Origin: Polytrichum commune
Lineage: Eukaryota > Streptophyta > Polytrichopsida > Polytrichales > Polytrichaceae
NCBI GenBank assembly: GCA_950295325.1
Contig: OX485805.1
Span: 51,486,758-51,550,757, forward strand
DNA: 64,000 bases
Reading direction: 5' to 3'
The notes beneath the pieces were generated by a model. That model saw only the letters and a program-made list of their open reading frames with translations, made no database searches and was not told the origin of the DNA. Position 1 is the stretch's first letter. Each line of letters opens with the position of its first letter. Shown piece by piece: positions 34,652-46,997 of this stretch. Position numbers and translations under genes: made by a program.

Positions 34652-35444
34652 GGGTGAGTTTCCATGTAGGCCACTCGCCCACTAGATTTTCGATAGTAGT
34701 AAGTCGGAGGTGTATGCATGTAGTTAAGCACATGCCACCATCCAACCACATTATGGTAGTCCACTAGAATATGGGAGGACGTGGACATGGGCTGCTAGAC
34801 TTCTGTGCACCCGCTACACAATCTTTAACCTACAAGAGTTGGTTATCGAAGGGATTAATAAGACTGGTTGAAGACTCAAGAGAACCAATGCTAGTCTAGA
34901 ACTCCATCCTTGGTAACCGGGGAGGAGGAGGTTAATAGGTGGGGCTGGATTTGAGAAGATGTGAGTAGCTACACTAAACATGATATTTAGTGCCACTTAC
35001 TATTTCGAAGTACACAACACTATAACTATTTATTGTATACCTTGTTTTTTTACCAACAAAGGTCGAATTGGTTGTTTGGACAATATAGAACATTAACATC
35101 TCTACTTGGTAGATATTTTACATTAATAGTAAAATGATATAGGAATGTGTAACTTTGAATAGTAAGTGACATTGAATATCTTTTTTAGTGTAGTTGGCAC
35201 ATACAAACCTTCCTCCACTAGATTCCCTTTACATTTGAGCGGGTTTGTCCTTATCCACACTAGAGTTTGGTGGGTGAGTGGCCTACATGGAAACTCACCT
35301 TTAGGCCAAATTCTAGTGGATCCGGCCTAAGCGTAGATCTGGATTCTAGTCCACAAGATTCTAGTGCAAATGTAGATGCCACTAGGTGGAATCTACATTT
35401 GTACTAGACTCTGGTGGGCAAACAACCAACATGAAAACCAACCC
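34652..35444. mobile_element. PIF/Harbinger-like element with nested MITE
   Basis: It starts GGGTGAGTTTCCATGTAGGC and ends with the inverted, diverged equivalent (...CATGAAAACCAACCC), flanked by TTA on both sides (34649-34651, 35445-35447). A second, closer inverted copy of the left terminus sits inside at about 35265-35312, suggesting an internal duplication or a composite. The interior also has a hairpin (CTAGTGCAAATGTAGATGCC...). A family B MITE is inserted within. Non-coding. Confidence 0.6.
34969..35193. mobile_element. MITE family B, copy 2 (nested)
   Basis: It starts CTACACTAAACATGATATTT and ends TTTTTTAGTGTAG, with the family centre (aattggttgtttggacaata, ctacttggta). It lies inside the larger PIF-like element, so it inserted later. 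Confidence 0.65.
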
Positions 35445-35447
35445 TTA

Positions 35448-36414
35448 TCAACCATGAAACTTGGAACCTTATTTTAACCACCCACGAAAAGAAATTACCG
35501 ATATCAGTCCCAGTGTGATCAAAATGATAGCACCCTATAGATTCCCAATGGAGTCTCGATCAAGAATACACAATTTTATTCTACACCAAATCTAATAGGT
35601 ATTAAGACTCCCTAACACTCCTTACATTGGTTAATGTATTCGGCGGCACGGGCAATATGCAATAAAATGTTCCACATGCCATGCAAGCTCTTCTTGTTGG
35701 GTGATGTGCCTAGATGTAGGCATACAATAAAGACGATAGGTTTTGTGGTTTAGTGTTCAATTGAGTTATTCCAAATGTCGCGAATAAGGACAATTTTTGG
35801 GTATGATGACTCACCCGATTTCGTTGCCATAGCTTTTGTGATATCTACAATGCTAATAACCACCATTGAAGTGAGATGGAATTCTTTTTGCTCAAACATC
35901 TAGCGGCTTTATTTCCGGGTCATTTGGCTTCTTTAGTCATAAAGGTGTCACAAGTGATCCATAATTTGGACCATCGGGTTGAAAGTGGACAAGGTTTTTG
36001 AACGGGGTGGCATCTACTCATTAGATCTAGGTGGTTTACACAATGCTTTGTAGGTGTCTTTATAGATTGAAAGGCAATCTAGGACTTTAATACGATTTTG
36101 TAGGCTCCACCAATGATGACGTAAGGAGTGTGAATGGACATTGCTTGTGTAGGGACAATAGCTGTAGAACTGGTCTTTAAGTAATTCCGGATTTTGGATG
36201 AGTTCGGAAAGAAGTAAGCAATTTTGGAACGTGAACACTTGTGTTTGAAGTGTTATTATAAGTACTTGTCATTTAGCCATGTAGGTGATTGTGTATTAAA
36301 AGATTGTGGACATGATGTGTGCGAATATTTGACATCATAATGGAGATGCTAAAGCGATTGTGCAACAACAACTTAGTCCGAAATCGATCAACAAGTTTGA
36401 AGTCATCTAGATAC
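35448..36414. other. Intergenic DNA without recognised gene
   Basis: Short frames only; the longest (minus, 36014-36238) has no recognisable domain. Confidence 0.4.
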
Positions 36415-36774
36415 CACACTCAATATGATATTTAGTCACTATGTTAACTTTTTGGATGACATTGTAATGACTAAGTGAACAAATACCGTCATGGATGATG
36501 GATGAGTTCTTCATCCATTGGCTAAAACCCCTACCTTCCCTTGTAAGCAACTTGTGATGAAATATTGCTATGGATGATTGTCATTTGGATGAAAAGTCAC
36601 TCGGTAAGTGACAATAATTGCAACACTATAAATCTATAATCCCTCAAAACATTACAAGGAATGACAGTTAATGTTGGGTGAACATGTAGTGTTGGTGACA
36701 CTACACCGCGGTTTACAATTAGTATTGAGCAAGACAATCAAAATCGGTGACACTAAATATCATATTTAGTGTAG
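36415..36774 (-). mobile_element. MITE family A, copy 1
   Basis: Left end CACACTCAATATGATATTTA; right end reverse-complemented CTACACTAAATATGATATTT then AGTGTCAC. The interior aligns with the reverse complement of the copies at 40610-40994 and 56173-56566 (tgacactacac, caatactaattgtaa, cttgtaatg blocks). About 360 bp, non-coding. Confidence 0.7.
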
Positions 36775-37582
36775 TTGCAAGTATTGTATGATTACATAGG
36801 AAAATCATGCATCTTAGAATGCACGAACGTGCCTAATAAGGTATGTGTTCCTAATAGTAACATCAACCTACAATTCATCTTCAAACCATCAACAAGTGAG
36901 TGCAACAATGCATTCAGTATGTAAAAATTAAAAGTGACTAATCATATGCGTATTATGTACAAAATAACATTAGTTGACTAGTGATAATGGGAGTGTTCAA
37001 AAAGAGAGGTGAGAATAATTTAAGTACAACATCATCTTTGATCAATCATAATGGTTAATCGAGGATCTAGCTGCTTAACGTAGCAGTGTAAGAAACATTT
37101 CACAAAAGGTAAATAATAATCTTACCTAATAGTTGACTTTCATTTGTTATTAGTTGTTTGAATAAGGTTGAATTTGTGACGATTCTCACCTGATAATCCG
37201 AGATTAGTCAACCTCCTATGTGATGGTTAAACGCTCATTTCCTCAAACAACTCCGTAAATTTATATAGGTCGCACATGGATTTATTGTTGTTGTATTTTA
37301 GTTTTTATAAACTCTTCGAAGTTTTGCAGATCGAAGAAATTTATTTTCAAATTTGTTTAAACTCCATAAGTAAATTCGCCTGATAGTGGCTTTCAAGGCA
37401 CACATACTTTACATGAAAGTTAGTAGGAACCTTGCCAAACTAGGTTGTTAGATAGCCTCTGCTCCATTGATGCCAATGAACAACATCCAGAATATCCCAT
37501 TTCATGTCCATAATTACACGATAATTGACTCAGTATTAAACCCCCAATGAAGTTCATAGCGATTGGCTTTAGTGACATGTCT
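36775..37582. other. AT-rich intergenic DNA
   Basis: Nothing recognised. Confidence 0.4.
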
Positions 37583-37729
37583 TAGGGCCACTTCACACCA
37601 GAGCCCTACATTGGGTGCCCATACCCATGCCCATGCCCATGGGTTTTGGGTGGGCATGGGTGCGATATTATTGTTCATGGGTGGGCATGGGTTTGATATG
37701 GGTTCGAAAAAAATGAGATCATTGCAGCG

Positions 37730-37987
37730 GTGAGCTTAGCATTGCCAATGAATCGGGATACCATTGCTAAATTCAATATTCTATTGTGCCGGAAGTTGAA
37801 AGGAGGCCCCACATTCCCCATCATGTCGCGCGTGGCGCGTTCGGTTTTGTGCATCCCTGCATCCAACTCCAAATCGGAGTCAAACTTCTCGGATGCAGGG
37901 AATACGCTAACCAAGAAGCGCTCCGGGCTGAAGCCAGCGATAGTGAACAACCTTTTATTTGTCCGATCCAACCAAGACTTGGTGTAG
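37730..37987 (+). pseudogene. hAT transposase C-terminal dimerisation fragment
   Basis: An 85-codon frame reads FPIMSRVARSVLCIPASNSK then SESNFSDAGNTLTKKRSGLK and PAIVNNLLFVRSN. This follows the hAT C-terminal dimerisation domain (PF05699) closely: [FYW]P-x-L-x-x-[ML]AR-x-x-L-x-IPAS-x-x-x-SE-x-x-FS-x-AG-x-x-[ILV]-x-x-[KR]R-x-x-L-x-P-x-x-V-x-x-L-x-[FC]. The catalytic part and BED finger are absent, so it is a truncated relic. It is GC-richer than its surroundings, as expected for a once-coding stretch. hAT family assignment is confident; activity is excluded. Confidence 0.8.
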
Positions 37988-38204
37988 GCGGGTAACACAC
38001 ATTACGCAATTTTTGAATACATGGGCGCAATTTGAATAGCATGGGTGGGCATGGGTGGGCACATGTCAGCTTCACACACTACACTTGAAGCTCTGTGACC
38101 ACACCACATGAAGTTGGAGATGTGTTGGGACAACCTTTGGACACTTTCTCTTGGGCTCTCACAATTTCATGGTCCACGGCTCTTGGCTCGTGTGTGAAGC
38201 AGTG

Positions 38205-38430
38205 ATCGGGGCGATTTTTGGGCATAACCGGCTGAGATCCTAGCGTTTGCAAGAAGTGCAACCGGTTACAGGTCGACATCCTCCGGTTTCCCTTTATTAA
38301 AGTGGGGCATATTCCTATAGATTCCTCCAAAACGATTGGTAATTGTCTTGCAGTAATTGAACTACTTCAACCGGTTCTTTCTTTCTCAAACTCAACCGGT
38401 TCATTTGTAACTAACTGCCGGGTCTCCCCA
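38205..38430 (+). repeat. Family G repeat (CCGGTT-rich), copy 1
   Basis: Begins 'cggggcgatttttgggcata' and ends with 'ctcaaactcaaccggttcat'. It has several CCGGTT words and is shared with 40257-40470 and 56676-56895. Confidence 0.7.
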
Positions 38431-38469
38431 ATCATAGGTGTGAAGTGGCCCTATGTATCTAGGCTCCAA

Positions 38470-38800
38470 ACCTGATGAGGAGGATCATATATAGCCAAGA
38501 GATACACGCGCACATATCTATATGTATATCTCTCGCTCTCTCTCTCTTTCCCTCCCTCCCTGTCTGTCTGTCTATCTATGAGGGAAGCGGCGAGTAGCAG
38601 CTAGCTAGCTAGCAGCGTGGCGCGTAGGGTGGTGTAGCAGGGATGTGGGGAAAGGCGAGCCGGCCGTGACGCTGGCGGTAGGGATTCGGGCCCAAAAGTA
38701 TACATTCGTCGTCTAGCCCGCCCTTAATTAAGCTTCTCCCCCGCCCTAGCAAGCGGCCTACCTGACCTGCCTACTGTACCTAGTGACGCCCCTCTCCACA
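38470..38800. other. GC-rich, CT-microsatellite-led island
   Basis: A (CT/GTCT) tract near 38532-38577 is followed by GC-rich, low-repeat sequence (gcggcgagtagcagctagct, gcgtggcgcgtag). It resembles a promoter or 5' leader more than a transposon, but the downstream frame (plus, 38783-38977, 64 codons) has no recognised domain. It may be the start of an unidentified transcript or of a lost gene. Confidence 0.35.
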
Positions 38801-39102
38801 CACACAGTGTATCAGATAGAGAGTTCTCCAATTAAAGCCCCCGACCCTTTTGGCAGCGCTTGCATACAATACAATACTCATCAATGGCTGCTGCGCCTCC
38901 CTGTTTGTGAGAGTCTTGACTGTCCAAATTGGTGCCCCACCCGCCTCATTCAAGCTTGGGTTTCTCATGCTGGCTAGGTAGGTGGATGAATGTGGGATGA
39001 GGGCTCATTGCAAAGCGTGCATGGGTACAAGTTGATTGGATGATTTTTTTTTTAATTTTTTTTAATTTTTTTTGATGGGGGGAGGGGGGGTTGTTATACA
39101 GA

Positions 39103-39137
39103 TGAGTGAGTGAGTGAGTGAGTGAGTGAGTGAGTGA
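39103..39137. repeat. (GAGT)n microsatellite
   Basis: About nine GAGT units, after a T- and G-rich run. Confidence 0.95.
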
Positions 39138-40256
39138 ACTTGTTTTTTTGATTCAACAAGTTTGGGGACTTTGGCATACGATGTTTTTTAGTTTTGTTTT
39201 TATGTTTGGTAAGTTTTTATGTTGCATGTGTTTATGATGATTGTTGTGGAGGTTTGAACGAAGAGCAATATGTATCGTATCGTATCTTTGAGGGTCATAC
39301 TCATTTGGGCATGCAATGAGAGGTGCTAAAGTGAGGTTGACTCTTAGTGAACCTAAACAAGTTGCTCTTGATTGAGATTCAAACACCACCTCCAAGCATG
39401 CACTAGAAGTAGAAAGAAATTAGGGATTTAGAAGAAGAAAAAAACTAATCCAAAACTACCGGTGGGAGATCATAGGGTACGAACACATAGCGCTTTAACA
39501 AGTTTGAATGTAACCACAAACAAGTCACCCCGTGGATTGCCCTAAGATCGCTAATAAAACTCACCCATTTCCGGGCTTCTACACCTCCATATCACCTCGA
39601 GGTCAATCCTATTGCGAATCGCATGTTCAACACCCCGTGCAAGATCAAAATGCTTGAAAATTCAAGACGAGCGATTTTTGGCACCTTGTGGCAGGCTAAC
39701 ACTGAACGTCTTGTCCTATTGTACCTAACCGTAATCAAACAATCAACTCCCACAAAAATCGGTGAAGTTAAGAGCACATTGCATTTTGTGGGATCTAGCA
39801 TGTGTGAGCCTGCATTGTGCTTTAGTTGATTTTGTGACCCATGACCTCATGTTTGGTGTGCTTGAACTTTTCAAACATTGAGAAATTGGTTAAGGTGTTG
39901 GGTTGTGGTGATGGATCTTGGATGGAAATCATAGTAGCATACGGCCACATGTAGAACGAGTGTGTGTATGTCGGGGTTGAAGCGTGTCTTGCTATGTGGG
40001 ATATTTCATCTATTGATGTGGGCCCCAATAGATTGGATTTTGTTCTCTAAACAAAGTTCCCCTTTTCAAACCTTTGTGGAACTTTTGGTTCGACTTGTAC
40101 ATGCTCGGATCCCAAGGGGTTATACTCATGTTTGGCATGTTGAGCTCCCAAGCCGGGTTCAAAATACAGGCCATCGAGGTCTATGTATGCAATGTGGTAG
40201 GGCCCATTTCTGGGATCTTATAGAGTGCAAGAGTTCATCCATCCATGGGGCCTGTG

Positions 40257-40470
40257 CCCGGGGAGATTTTTGGGCACAATCAGTCGAGATCCGAGTGTTT
40301 CCAAGTTCAATCGGTGACACGATGTTGCATCCTTCGGCTTTTCTTTATGAATTTGTGGTGTATTCTCTAAATTCCTCTAAAACGATCAGTAATTTTCCCG
40401 AAGTCTTGAACTTCAATCGGGTACTTCTCAAACTCAACCAGTTCATCTGTAACTAGCGGTTGGTTTTCCC
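40257..40470 (+). repeat. Family G repeat, copy 2
   Basis: Begins 'ccggggagatttttgggcac', ends near 'ctcaaactcaaccagttcat'. Aligns through its length with copies 1 and 3, but the CCGGTT words have decayed. Confidence 0.7.
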
Positions 40471-40609
40471 TGTTCATTTCACTGGGCCCTTGCTCTTTGT
40501 TGTTCTTATCACCACTTGGAAGTTGGATCATTGCTCATGTTTGCTCACTTGAACCTCAGAGCTTCTAATTAAGGCAAGGTTTGCTTTCTTCATGCAAACT
40601 GTGGTGGAA

Positions 40610-40994
40610 CGAGTAGTATGGAAGCGTCACCAGTTCTAATTGTCTTGCTCAATACTAATTGTAAGCTGCAGTGTAGTGTCACCAACACCAAATGTTAACC
40701 TAACAGTATTTGTCATTCCTTGTAAACAAAATGTGGTCATTGTAGACCTACAGTGTTGCAAGTATTGTCACTTACTAAGTGAATTTTCATCCAAGTTTCA
40801 ATCATCCATGACAATATTTCATCACAGGTTTGGTAGGATGCAAATTATACCAATCTTTGTTTCAATAGTGGCATTTGGATGAACTTAGAAATAAGTGGGG
40901 ATGACAATATCTGTAAACTTATTCATAGAAAGTGTCATTAAAAAATTACCGCACATAAAATGCCATATGACACTAAATATCGTATTGAGTGTAG
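40610..40994 (+). mobile_element. MITE family A, copy 2
   Basis: The right end reverse-complemented is CTACACTCAATACGATATTT then AGTGTC. The interior matches 56173-56566 nearly base by base (catccatgacaatatttcat, gtaggatgcaaattatacca). The left terminus is eroded. Non-coding. Confidence 0.7.
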
Positions 40995-43400
40995 TACACC
41001 GATTCACAATATTGGAGTGCTGTGCAAATTCTTTTTAGTGGGAAATGTATATTCTATCCATTTGTGCTAAGATGGTGTAACTTGACGATGCAAACTATTA
41101 GGGTTTTGAGATGCTCGAGTTAAAGTTAGCTTAATCATAAAAAGCTTGTTAATATGATTTGGCATTGGTTGGTTGGTTGGTTGGATGGCTTGTTATCTCA
41201 ACAAAGAAAAGAAAAGGAAAAGACGAGATACAAAGTTCAACATAACTTTCTATTGCAAGCCCTAAAAGGTATCGTACTAGATCCTTTGAGAAGATACCTT
41301 ATAGGGTGGAAAGGACACTCACTTGTCACATGTTACTTAAAGTCTAAGCTTCACTAATATAGTTCTTGTAGAACCTTAATGTGGAGTTAAAACTAAAGGA
41401 CTCTTACTTTGATGTGGAAGGTATCAAAGTGGAGTATACTGAGCTAAAAGTCGGAGTATATAATTTGGTGTATTTCCAATCATTGCCGAACTATGGCATT
41501 TGGTTCGGCTTTTTAATTTCAAAATTCTACATGAAATTCTAAAGGATCTCCATTACATGTGGTACCAACACGTGGCAAAAGGTTTCACCAATAATTAATG
41601 TTTGGCAAAGCAAAGTGAAGGGTCACGGCATTGATGTACTTTTGTGCATTTGAAGATTATACATTACGTGAGTTGGTAATGTCAACTTAAGGCAGTGCTA
41701 AAATCTTCTCAATATGTTTGAACGTTGGCCTACCATTACACTTGACATTTCACACTTCCAAGGGCTTGGTTGTTAAAGTTCCCATCTTCAAGTTTGATGG
41801 GATTTTGTTGATTAGTATGAAAAAGTTGGAGTCAAGTTCCAACCATATTTTTGACCTTTTGGAGCAAGTGTGAGCCATACTCAAGTGCCCAGTTGAAAAA
41901 CGGGGAAAAACAATTCCACCAAGCAATCAATGTACGAGGAAAAGGACTCCATGAAATCTTGGCCTCTGATTAGAACTATAAGATGTACAAAATGCAAGGA
42001 TTTTTCTCCGAGCATTGAATATATGGTCACAATGTAGTACAATATACCCCAAATATTCAAACTTTTGGGAATGTTGTGGACAATCACTCACCTTTAGTTG
42101 GTCCCAATACAAGTGGAAAAAGCTCATACCTGTTTAGACTTTCTTTTGGGTTCCATCGTAAATAGTTTGTAAATGGATGAGGACAATATGCATCTGGTGT
42201 TTTATAGCGTGCAAGTGGTGACGATCTTTATCACATTTTTATCCTCGATGGATCACATGTTTTAAAAAAAAAAATCATTTCCATTGAGGTGTTGGGTTTG
42301 TCATGTGCTCGATGAATTATCAATAAACTAAGCGAAAGCAACAATGCAAAGAGATAAAGTATGACTCAAAGCTAAAACATACTCATGTTTTGGGAATTGC
42401 AATGCCATTCATTGAGCTAGTTATTGTCAAATTAACAAGGTACAAGCCTTTGAATCCTCTATTACACCAAGTTATATGATTTAAGTGGCATTCAGTTTGC
42501 TAGAGCTTTGTTGATTTGAAATGTGTTATGAGTCCAATTAGAAACCTCAACTTTGGATGTGTCCGCTACGGACCACATGTCATACATTATAGGATGTTCT
42601 TAGAGGCGAATTTGACTAGGTAGCATAATGCACTGATATCAGAACAACCTAATATGCAAGAGAATGGTCTCACACAACTACGAGAAACCCCAAAACATAG
42701 GATTTGGAGTAAAATTCGTATACCATATATGTAGTAAATTAGAACATGATGTTTATCATAGGCCCGTTGATAGAATTTCATGTGTACAAACTTATTACAT
42801 AAAAACTTCACACACATATCTAGATTTGTTATTTGATACCCAATTCATGCTACACCTAATGATATCATGCCATGTCCGAAGCAAACTTGTCACTTTGATA
42901 AATTCGTTAGTACTTCACGACTCCAAAACTTACCAACCTAGAAATGTGGCCAACAAAGTTCAATTCATGACTCAATCACGGAAAGAGTGACACGTTGATG
43001 TCCTTCCCACCAAAAGGAAGACACACCATGAACACCACTACCACTAACGTCGGCTAATGTAGTAACTTAGATTATCATCCATTTGGTCATAACTTCAAAG
43101 TTTGCATGTCACAACACAAACCAATGAGACCAAGCTAGATATTCTCTTGGGGAGGGTGCCTTGCAGTGGTGTCCTCTACTACCGGTATACATCCCAGCCA
43201 TGAAAATCAAATATGAATCTTGCAAGAATATATTATGTTTAACTTCAAGTTAGGGAAGTACATTCAAGGACGCGCTTGCTCTCTCTTTTGGCCACATGCA
43301 GCTCTCTCTCACATGCAGGATCAAGGCCTTCTCAATAGTGTAATAATGCGTTCCTTGGAGCGGTAAGGGTCCCGCCACGCATGCTCTCGGCGGGCCCGCC
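40995..43400. other. Intergenic DNA upstream of ERF-B
   Basis: AT-rich, with short frames and no recognised gene. GC content rises sharply after about 43330, at the ERF-B promoter (ccgccacgcatgctctcggc region). Confidence 0.45.
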
Positions 43401-43559
43401 CATCCACTTGGGCTCATGACGCGCACGAGAGAGCCAGCACGCGGCCGCATCGCATCCCAACTCCCTCAACTTACTTATAGCCTCCGCTGCCCCCTCAATT
43501 CCCTCACAAACAATCTCACCTCCTCCGCAACTACAAGCTTAACAAACAAACCTACGAAT

Positions 43560-43863
43560 ACAGGGCATCAAACGCAAAATCCATCGCTGGCAGCTGGAGT
43601 TGTCTGTCTGTGTGTTTGCTGTAGAGGGCAGCAACTGGGTTGAAGCAGAGTAGAGTGGGCGCATTTGAGTGTTTGATCGAGGAATTTGGGGAGTTGAGAG
43701 AATAAGAAGTCGTTGTTGGGGTTTTTTTGGTTAACTAGAAATCAAACACACAAGATTCACTTGCAGCTAGAGTTCTCTGTCTTTGTCTGTGTGTATTGCA
43801 AGTGGGCGCATTTAAGTGCTTGATCAAGGGATTTTGTACTAGAGAGAAGAATACGAATTAGTG
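43560..43863 (+). repeat. Duplicated block in the ERF-B 5' leader
   Basis: Two imperfect direct copies, each running from a 'gcagctRgagttstctgtct' block through 'gtgggcgcatttRagtg' to 'gagagaataagaa / gagagaagaatac'. Their starts are about 173 bp apart. The position in the presumed 5' leader or proximal promoter suggests a local tandem duplication that could duplicate regulatory sites. Confidence 0.65.
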
Positions 43864-43868
43864 GATTA

Positions 43869-43919
43869 AGAAGAAGAAGAAGAAGCAGCAGCAGCAGCAG
43901 AAGAAGAAGAAGAAGAAGG
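43869..43919 (+). repeat. (GAA)n(GCA)n(GAA)n microsatellite in ERF-B leader
   Basis: Perfect trinucleotide units, AAG x6, CAG x5, AAG x6, about 240 bp before the ERF-B start codon. GAA tracts are common in plant 5' leaders. Confidence 0.9.
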
Positions 43920-44159
43920 TTTTGTGGGTTTTGGGTTAGGGTGGTGAAGAGGTGAAGCGCGTTTTGTTTTGCTTAAGGTGGGAGTTTTGAGGAGTTTAAG
44001 GATCGTGTGAGTGCTCGTGAGTGGGCTTGTGGCGAAGGCAGCTGAGCGCAAGAGAAGATTTAGGTAGTGTGGGGTGCGGATTTTTAGATTTGGGGGTTAA
44101 GCGGGGCAGGACAGGGGCGCATTTGGTGGATTGTGCGATTTGTGAGGTTTTGTTTAGAG

Positions 44160-44954
44160 ATGGTGGAGAAGGCAGCATCATCCGGGCTGAGTGTGAAGCG
44201 CGGGGGCAATCTGCTGACATTGCAGAAGAATGCGGGAGGGATTGTGAAGAAGGGAACAGCGGGGGGATTTGGGAAGCAGAGTCTGAGCTTGGGCTCGCCT
44301 CCGAGGTCCTGCAAGGTGTACAAGGGAGTGCGCATGCGGACGTGGGGGAAGTGGGTGTCAGAGATTCGCGAGCCTAACAAGCGGTCGCGCATTTGGCTAG
44401 GTTCATGGCCCACCGCGGAGATGGCCGCAAGAGCCTACGATGCCGCAGTCGTTTGTTTGCGGGGACCCTCGGCCACCCTCAATTTCCCTGACTCGCCTCC
44501 TTCCCTGCCCCGATGCAAGTCGCCTCGTGACGTACAAGCCGCAGCAGCCGCAGCCGCAGCCTCCTTCGCCCCCACCGCGGTCTCGATTGCCGAAATGAGC
44601 ACCAGCACCGGTAACCTCTTCGAAAGCAGCACCCTAAGCAGCAACATGTTCGAAAGCAGCAACTTGCACCCTTCATCTGATGACGAAGGACAGGATTACG
44701 AAACAGAGGATTACGTTCCTGCGTCACAGGTGATGGTGGAGGACGCACCGGTGGAGAATTGGATCAAGGCGCAGTTTGGGGACTTGGTGGAGCCGCTAGA
44801 TGATCTCGATCGTCTCTCGGAGCTCATTTTGGCGCAATCCGTCCCAGAGCTTTTCTTGCAGGAACATTATCTGCATTCCGCCCTCGACATAGATATCGAG
44901 GCAGTCGATGATGTCGCGTTCTTCGAGGAGCCCAGTCTGTGGTGCTTCTCTTAA
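44160..44954 (+). CDS. ERF-B: AP2/ERF transcription factor, DREB subfamily
   Basis: Intronless 264-residue protein, predicted nuclear transcription regulator. The AP2 domain is at residues 54-110, beginning [20 protein letters not shown] and ending LNFP; the V14/E19 pair is present, as expected for RCCGAC-binding DREB proteins. It is nearly identical to ERF-A across the domain. SPRDVQ (121-126) and eight alanines follow, then a Ser-rich linker with a small internal repeat ([18 protein letters not shown]), and an acidic tail ([44 protein letters not shown]). It ends SLWCFS, reminiscent of the LWS[YF] end of many DREBs and shared with ERF-C. The ATG giving MVEK was chosen over an upstream in-frame GTG by comparison with its paralogues. 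It is convergent with ERF-C. The long leader has a duplication and a GAA/GCA tract. Confidence 0.95.
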   Translation: MVEKAASSGLSVKRGGNLLTLQKNAGGIVKKGTAGGFGKQSLSLGSPPRSCKVYKGVRMRTWGKWVSEIREPNKRSRIWLGSWPTAEMAARAYDAAVVCLRGPSATLNFPDSPPSLPRCKSPRDVQAAAAAAAASFAPTAVSIAEMSTSTGNLFESSTLSSNMFESSNLHPSSDDEGQDYETEDYVPASQVMVEDAPVENWIKAQFGDLVEPLDDLDRLSELILAQSVPELFLQEHYLHSALDIDIEAVDDVAFFEEPSLWCFS

Positions 44955-46997
44955 CGTCATGGCGACAATTTCATCTGTGTTGTATCTGCGCAATAGGCCG
45001 GGGATACTCCATTAGTGCACCCCCCCACCCCTCTTCCGAAGAGTTCAGAGTGATCCGCTGCTGGTTACAAGAAGCAAGAAAATTTGGGGAAAAGCTGAAG
45101 CAACAAATGAAGTAATGAACGAGGCAGGAGTTAGGAGAAATGGACTGAGAATCTCAGTTCCAGAAACAGAGAAACCTACAGTTTTGTAATTGTACAGAGA
45201 CTTGAAGTCTAGCATCATCAACAATTTTGTAACCGGCGGATGATGATCACAGATTTCGATCCAAGAATTACCAAAGACATGTCATGATATGATCCATCAG
45301 CAGTGAGGAGCGCATTGCTCAAGTGTTGTAGTTTCAGCTGTACAGTATTTACATGAATTTAGTGCACACATGGAATCTTTGCCGGCAGCCATCTTATCTT
45401 TTCTTTGAAAAGTGGCTCCTAGGTCTTACCATTATGGGAAAACAAACGGGTGATGCAATACTCATCTTGATTTCACAAACAGCAAACTTTGCTGCAGATA
45501 TGGCCTGTGTGTCTGTTACTTCGCTCGATTTACAAATTTCAGTCTGTGCTCTGTCTGGATACTCTGATGTGAAAATATGAACCTGGAATTAAAACTCTCA
45601 GCCACCAAATAATTACATCACCATTACCGCCGGTATCTCTGACACACTTTGAAAATGGGGATTGCAGCTCTGACAAACGGAATAATTTTACGAACATAGC
45701 TGCTGTTGCACTCTTTGATAGTTGACTGTCAGTGTCAACTACAAGGTCTTGGTCACATTGTTTCATAATGGTGTCGGAATGTGTCTGCGAGGTTTTAAAA
45801 ATCTATGTACATACTACTCAGTGGTGAAACAGTATGACTAGAATCTCAATCCCTCTAGCAGTTGGGTAATCAAGGTAATAATTTGTTTTAAATTTATGCT
45901 GGTATTGTGGAAAACGTGCAGAAAAGCAATCAGACTGTTGTTTAAAAGTGCGGTAACCCTGACATGCAATCGCACGTTCCCTACGTACCAAAACATGAAG
46001 ATCTTGTGCAGATCTATCAAGTTTCTGTCCAGCGATTCTAGATCACGTATTCCCTTCTCAAAGAAATTCTTATTCAAGCGGTTAGATGAAATTTATCCAA
46101 AAATTCATAGATCCTGGAAGAAATCCAAAGACTGCATGAGAAAAATTGTCGTGATAGATGTTTGTCAGCGTACAACCATTTTGAAGTCCAAATACTCTAC
46201 CGACTGAGGATGAATTCTATTGGGGGTCAATACGGTACACGTGAATAGAGAGACCCAACCTCCACAAGAAATATTTTTGGAAGTTTCTCCACAAATCTAC
46301 GATCTGTCAATCCGAAGTTCTATTCCCACTCATCTTTGAATGCACCATGACACAAGGCTCTCCAACTGATATAAATGCAATTCAAGGTCCGATACTTCCA
46401 ACTGTAGCTTGAACAATTAGCTTGAACAATTTCTCATTCATCATCTCCTGTAAACAACAGGAGAAAAGAGAGGCTCAAATGTGGAAGAATTGTTTGTGAC
46501 ATATATCAGGACATAAATTCTTGGACTTACTAAAGCTCATCATCACCCCTTATAAGATGGGCTGATAAAAAATTCCATGGCTCCTGTATCCTTCTACGTA
46601 TCGTGTAGGGAGCCCTTCAAAATGTGGGCATCCAACTGAATGACTAGATGACTAAAACTGATTCCATCTGTGTACTAGAAACAATGTGGGTAAGGATCCT
46701 ATGTGTACATGCAATCTAGCGGAAATAAATGCTCTTCCGGGAGAAAATTGTCCTCTGCATGGATGTCACAGAGTCGCGAATCATACGACTGCTGTCTAAC
46801 TTGAGAGCAAAATGGTCATGCTCGAAGGTGAAGTCGCTCATACATATGTGTGTTGTCACTCTTGTAGCTGTTCTTGTAGTCCTCTCGTATAAGCCAGATT
46901 GGCACCAAGTTTGCATTGTTGGGCCGGAACAAATGTGCACGCATATTTTCTAATCCCTGCATTCGTGAAGAAATAACATGCTGGGAAGCTCCTGGAT
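44955..46997. other. Interval between convergent ERF-B and ERF-C
   Basis: Contains the 3' ends of both genes. Frames up to 103 codons (plus, 45896-46207) have no recognised domain. I see no transposon ends, unusual for this window, so the 2-kb interval may be old and unique sequence. Confidence 0.45.

Larger units (their letters stand above)
37583..38453. mobile_element. Composite 0.87-kb element with perfect 17-bp TIRs
   Basis: The ends TAGGGCCACTTCACACC and GGTGTGAAGTGGCCCTA are perfect inverted repeats, and the terminus is the same as in the 0.6-kb PIF-like elements at 49.7 and 57.4 kb. Inside, GGGCATGGGT reiterations at 37612-37700 and, again, 38040-38062 bracket a hAT transposase remnant and may be the ends of a nested hAT element. 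The last 230 bp hold a CCGGTT-rich repeat (family G). No TSD is convincing. Confidence 0.6.

Noticed and set aside
37583-38453. 8-bp TSD for the composite element
   Set aside because: Flanks (acatgtct and tgtatcta) do not match, so no duplication is claimed.
39962-40456. 164-codon plus-strand open frame
   Set aside because: Its C-terminal third is translated from the dispersed family G repeat (also at 38.2 and 56.7 kb), and the rest has no recognised domain; a chance frame through repeats.
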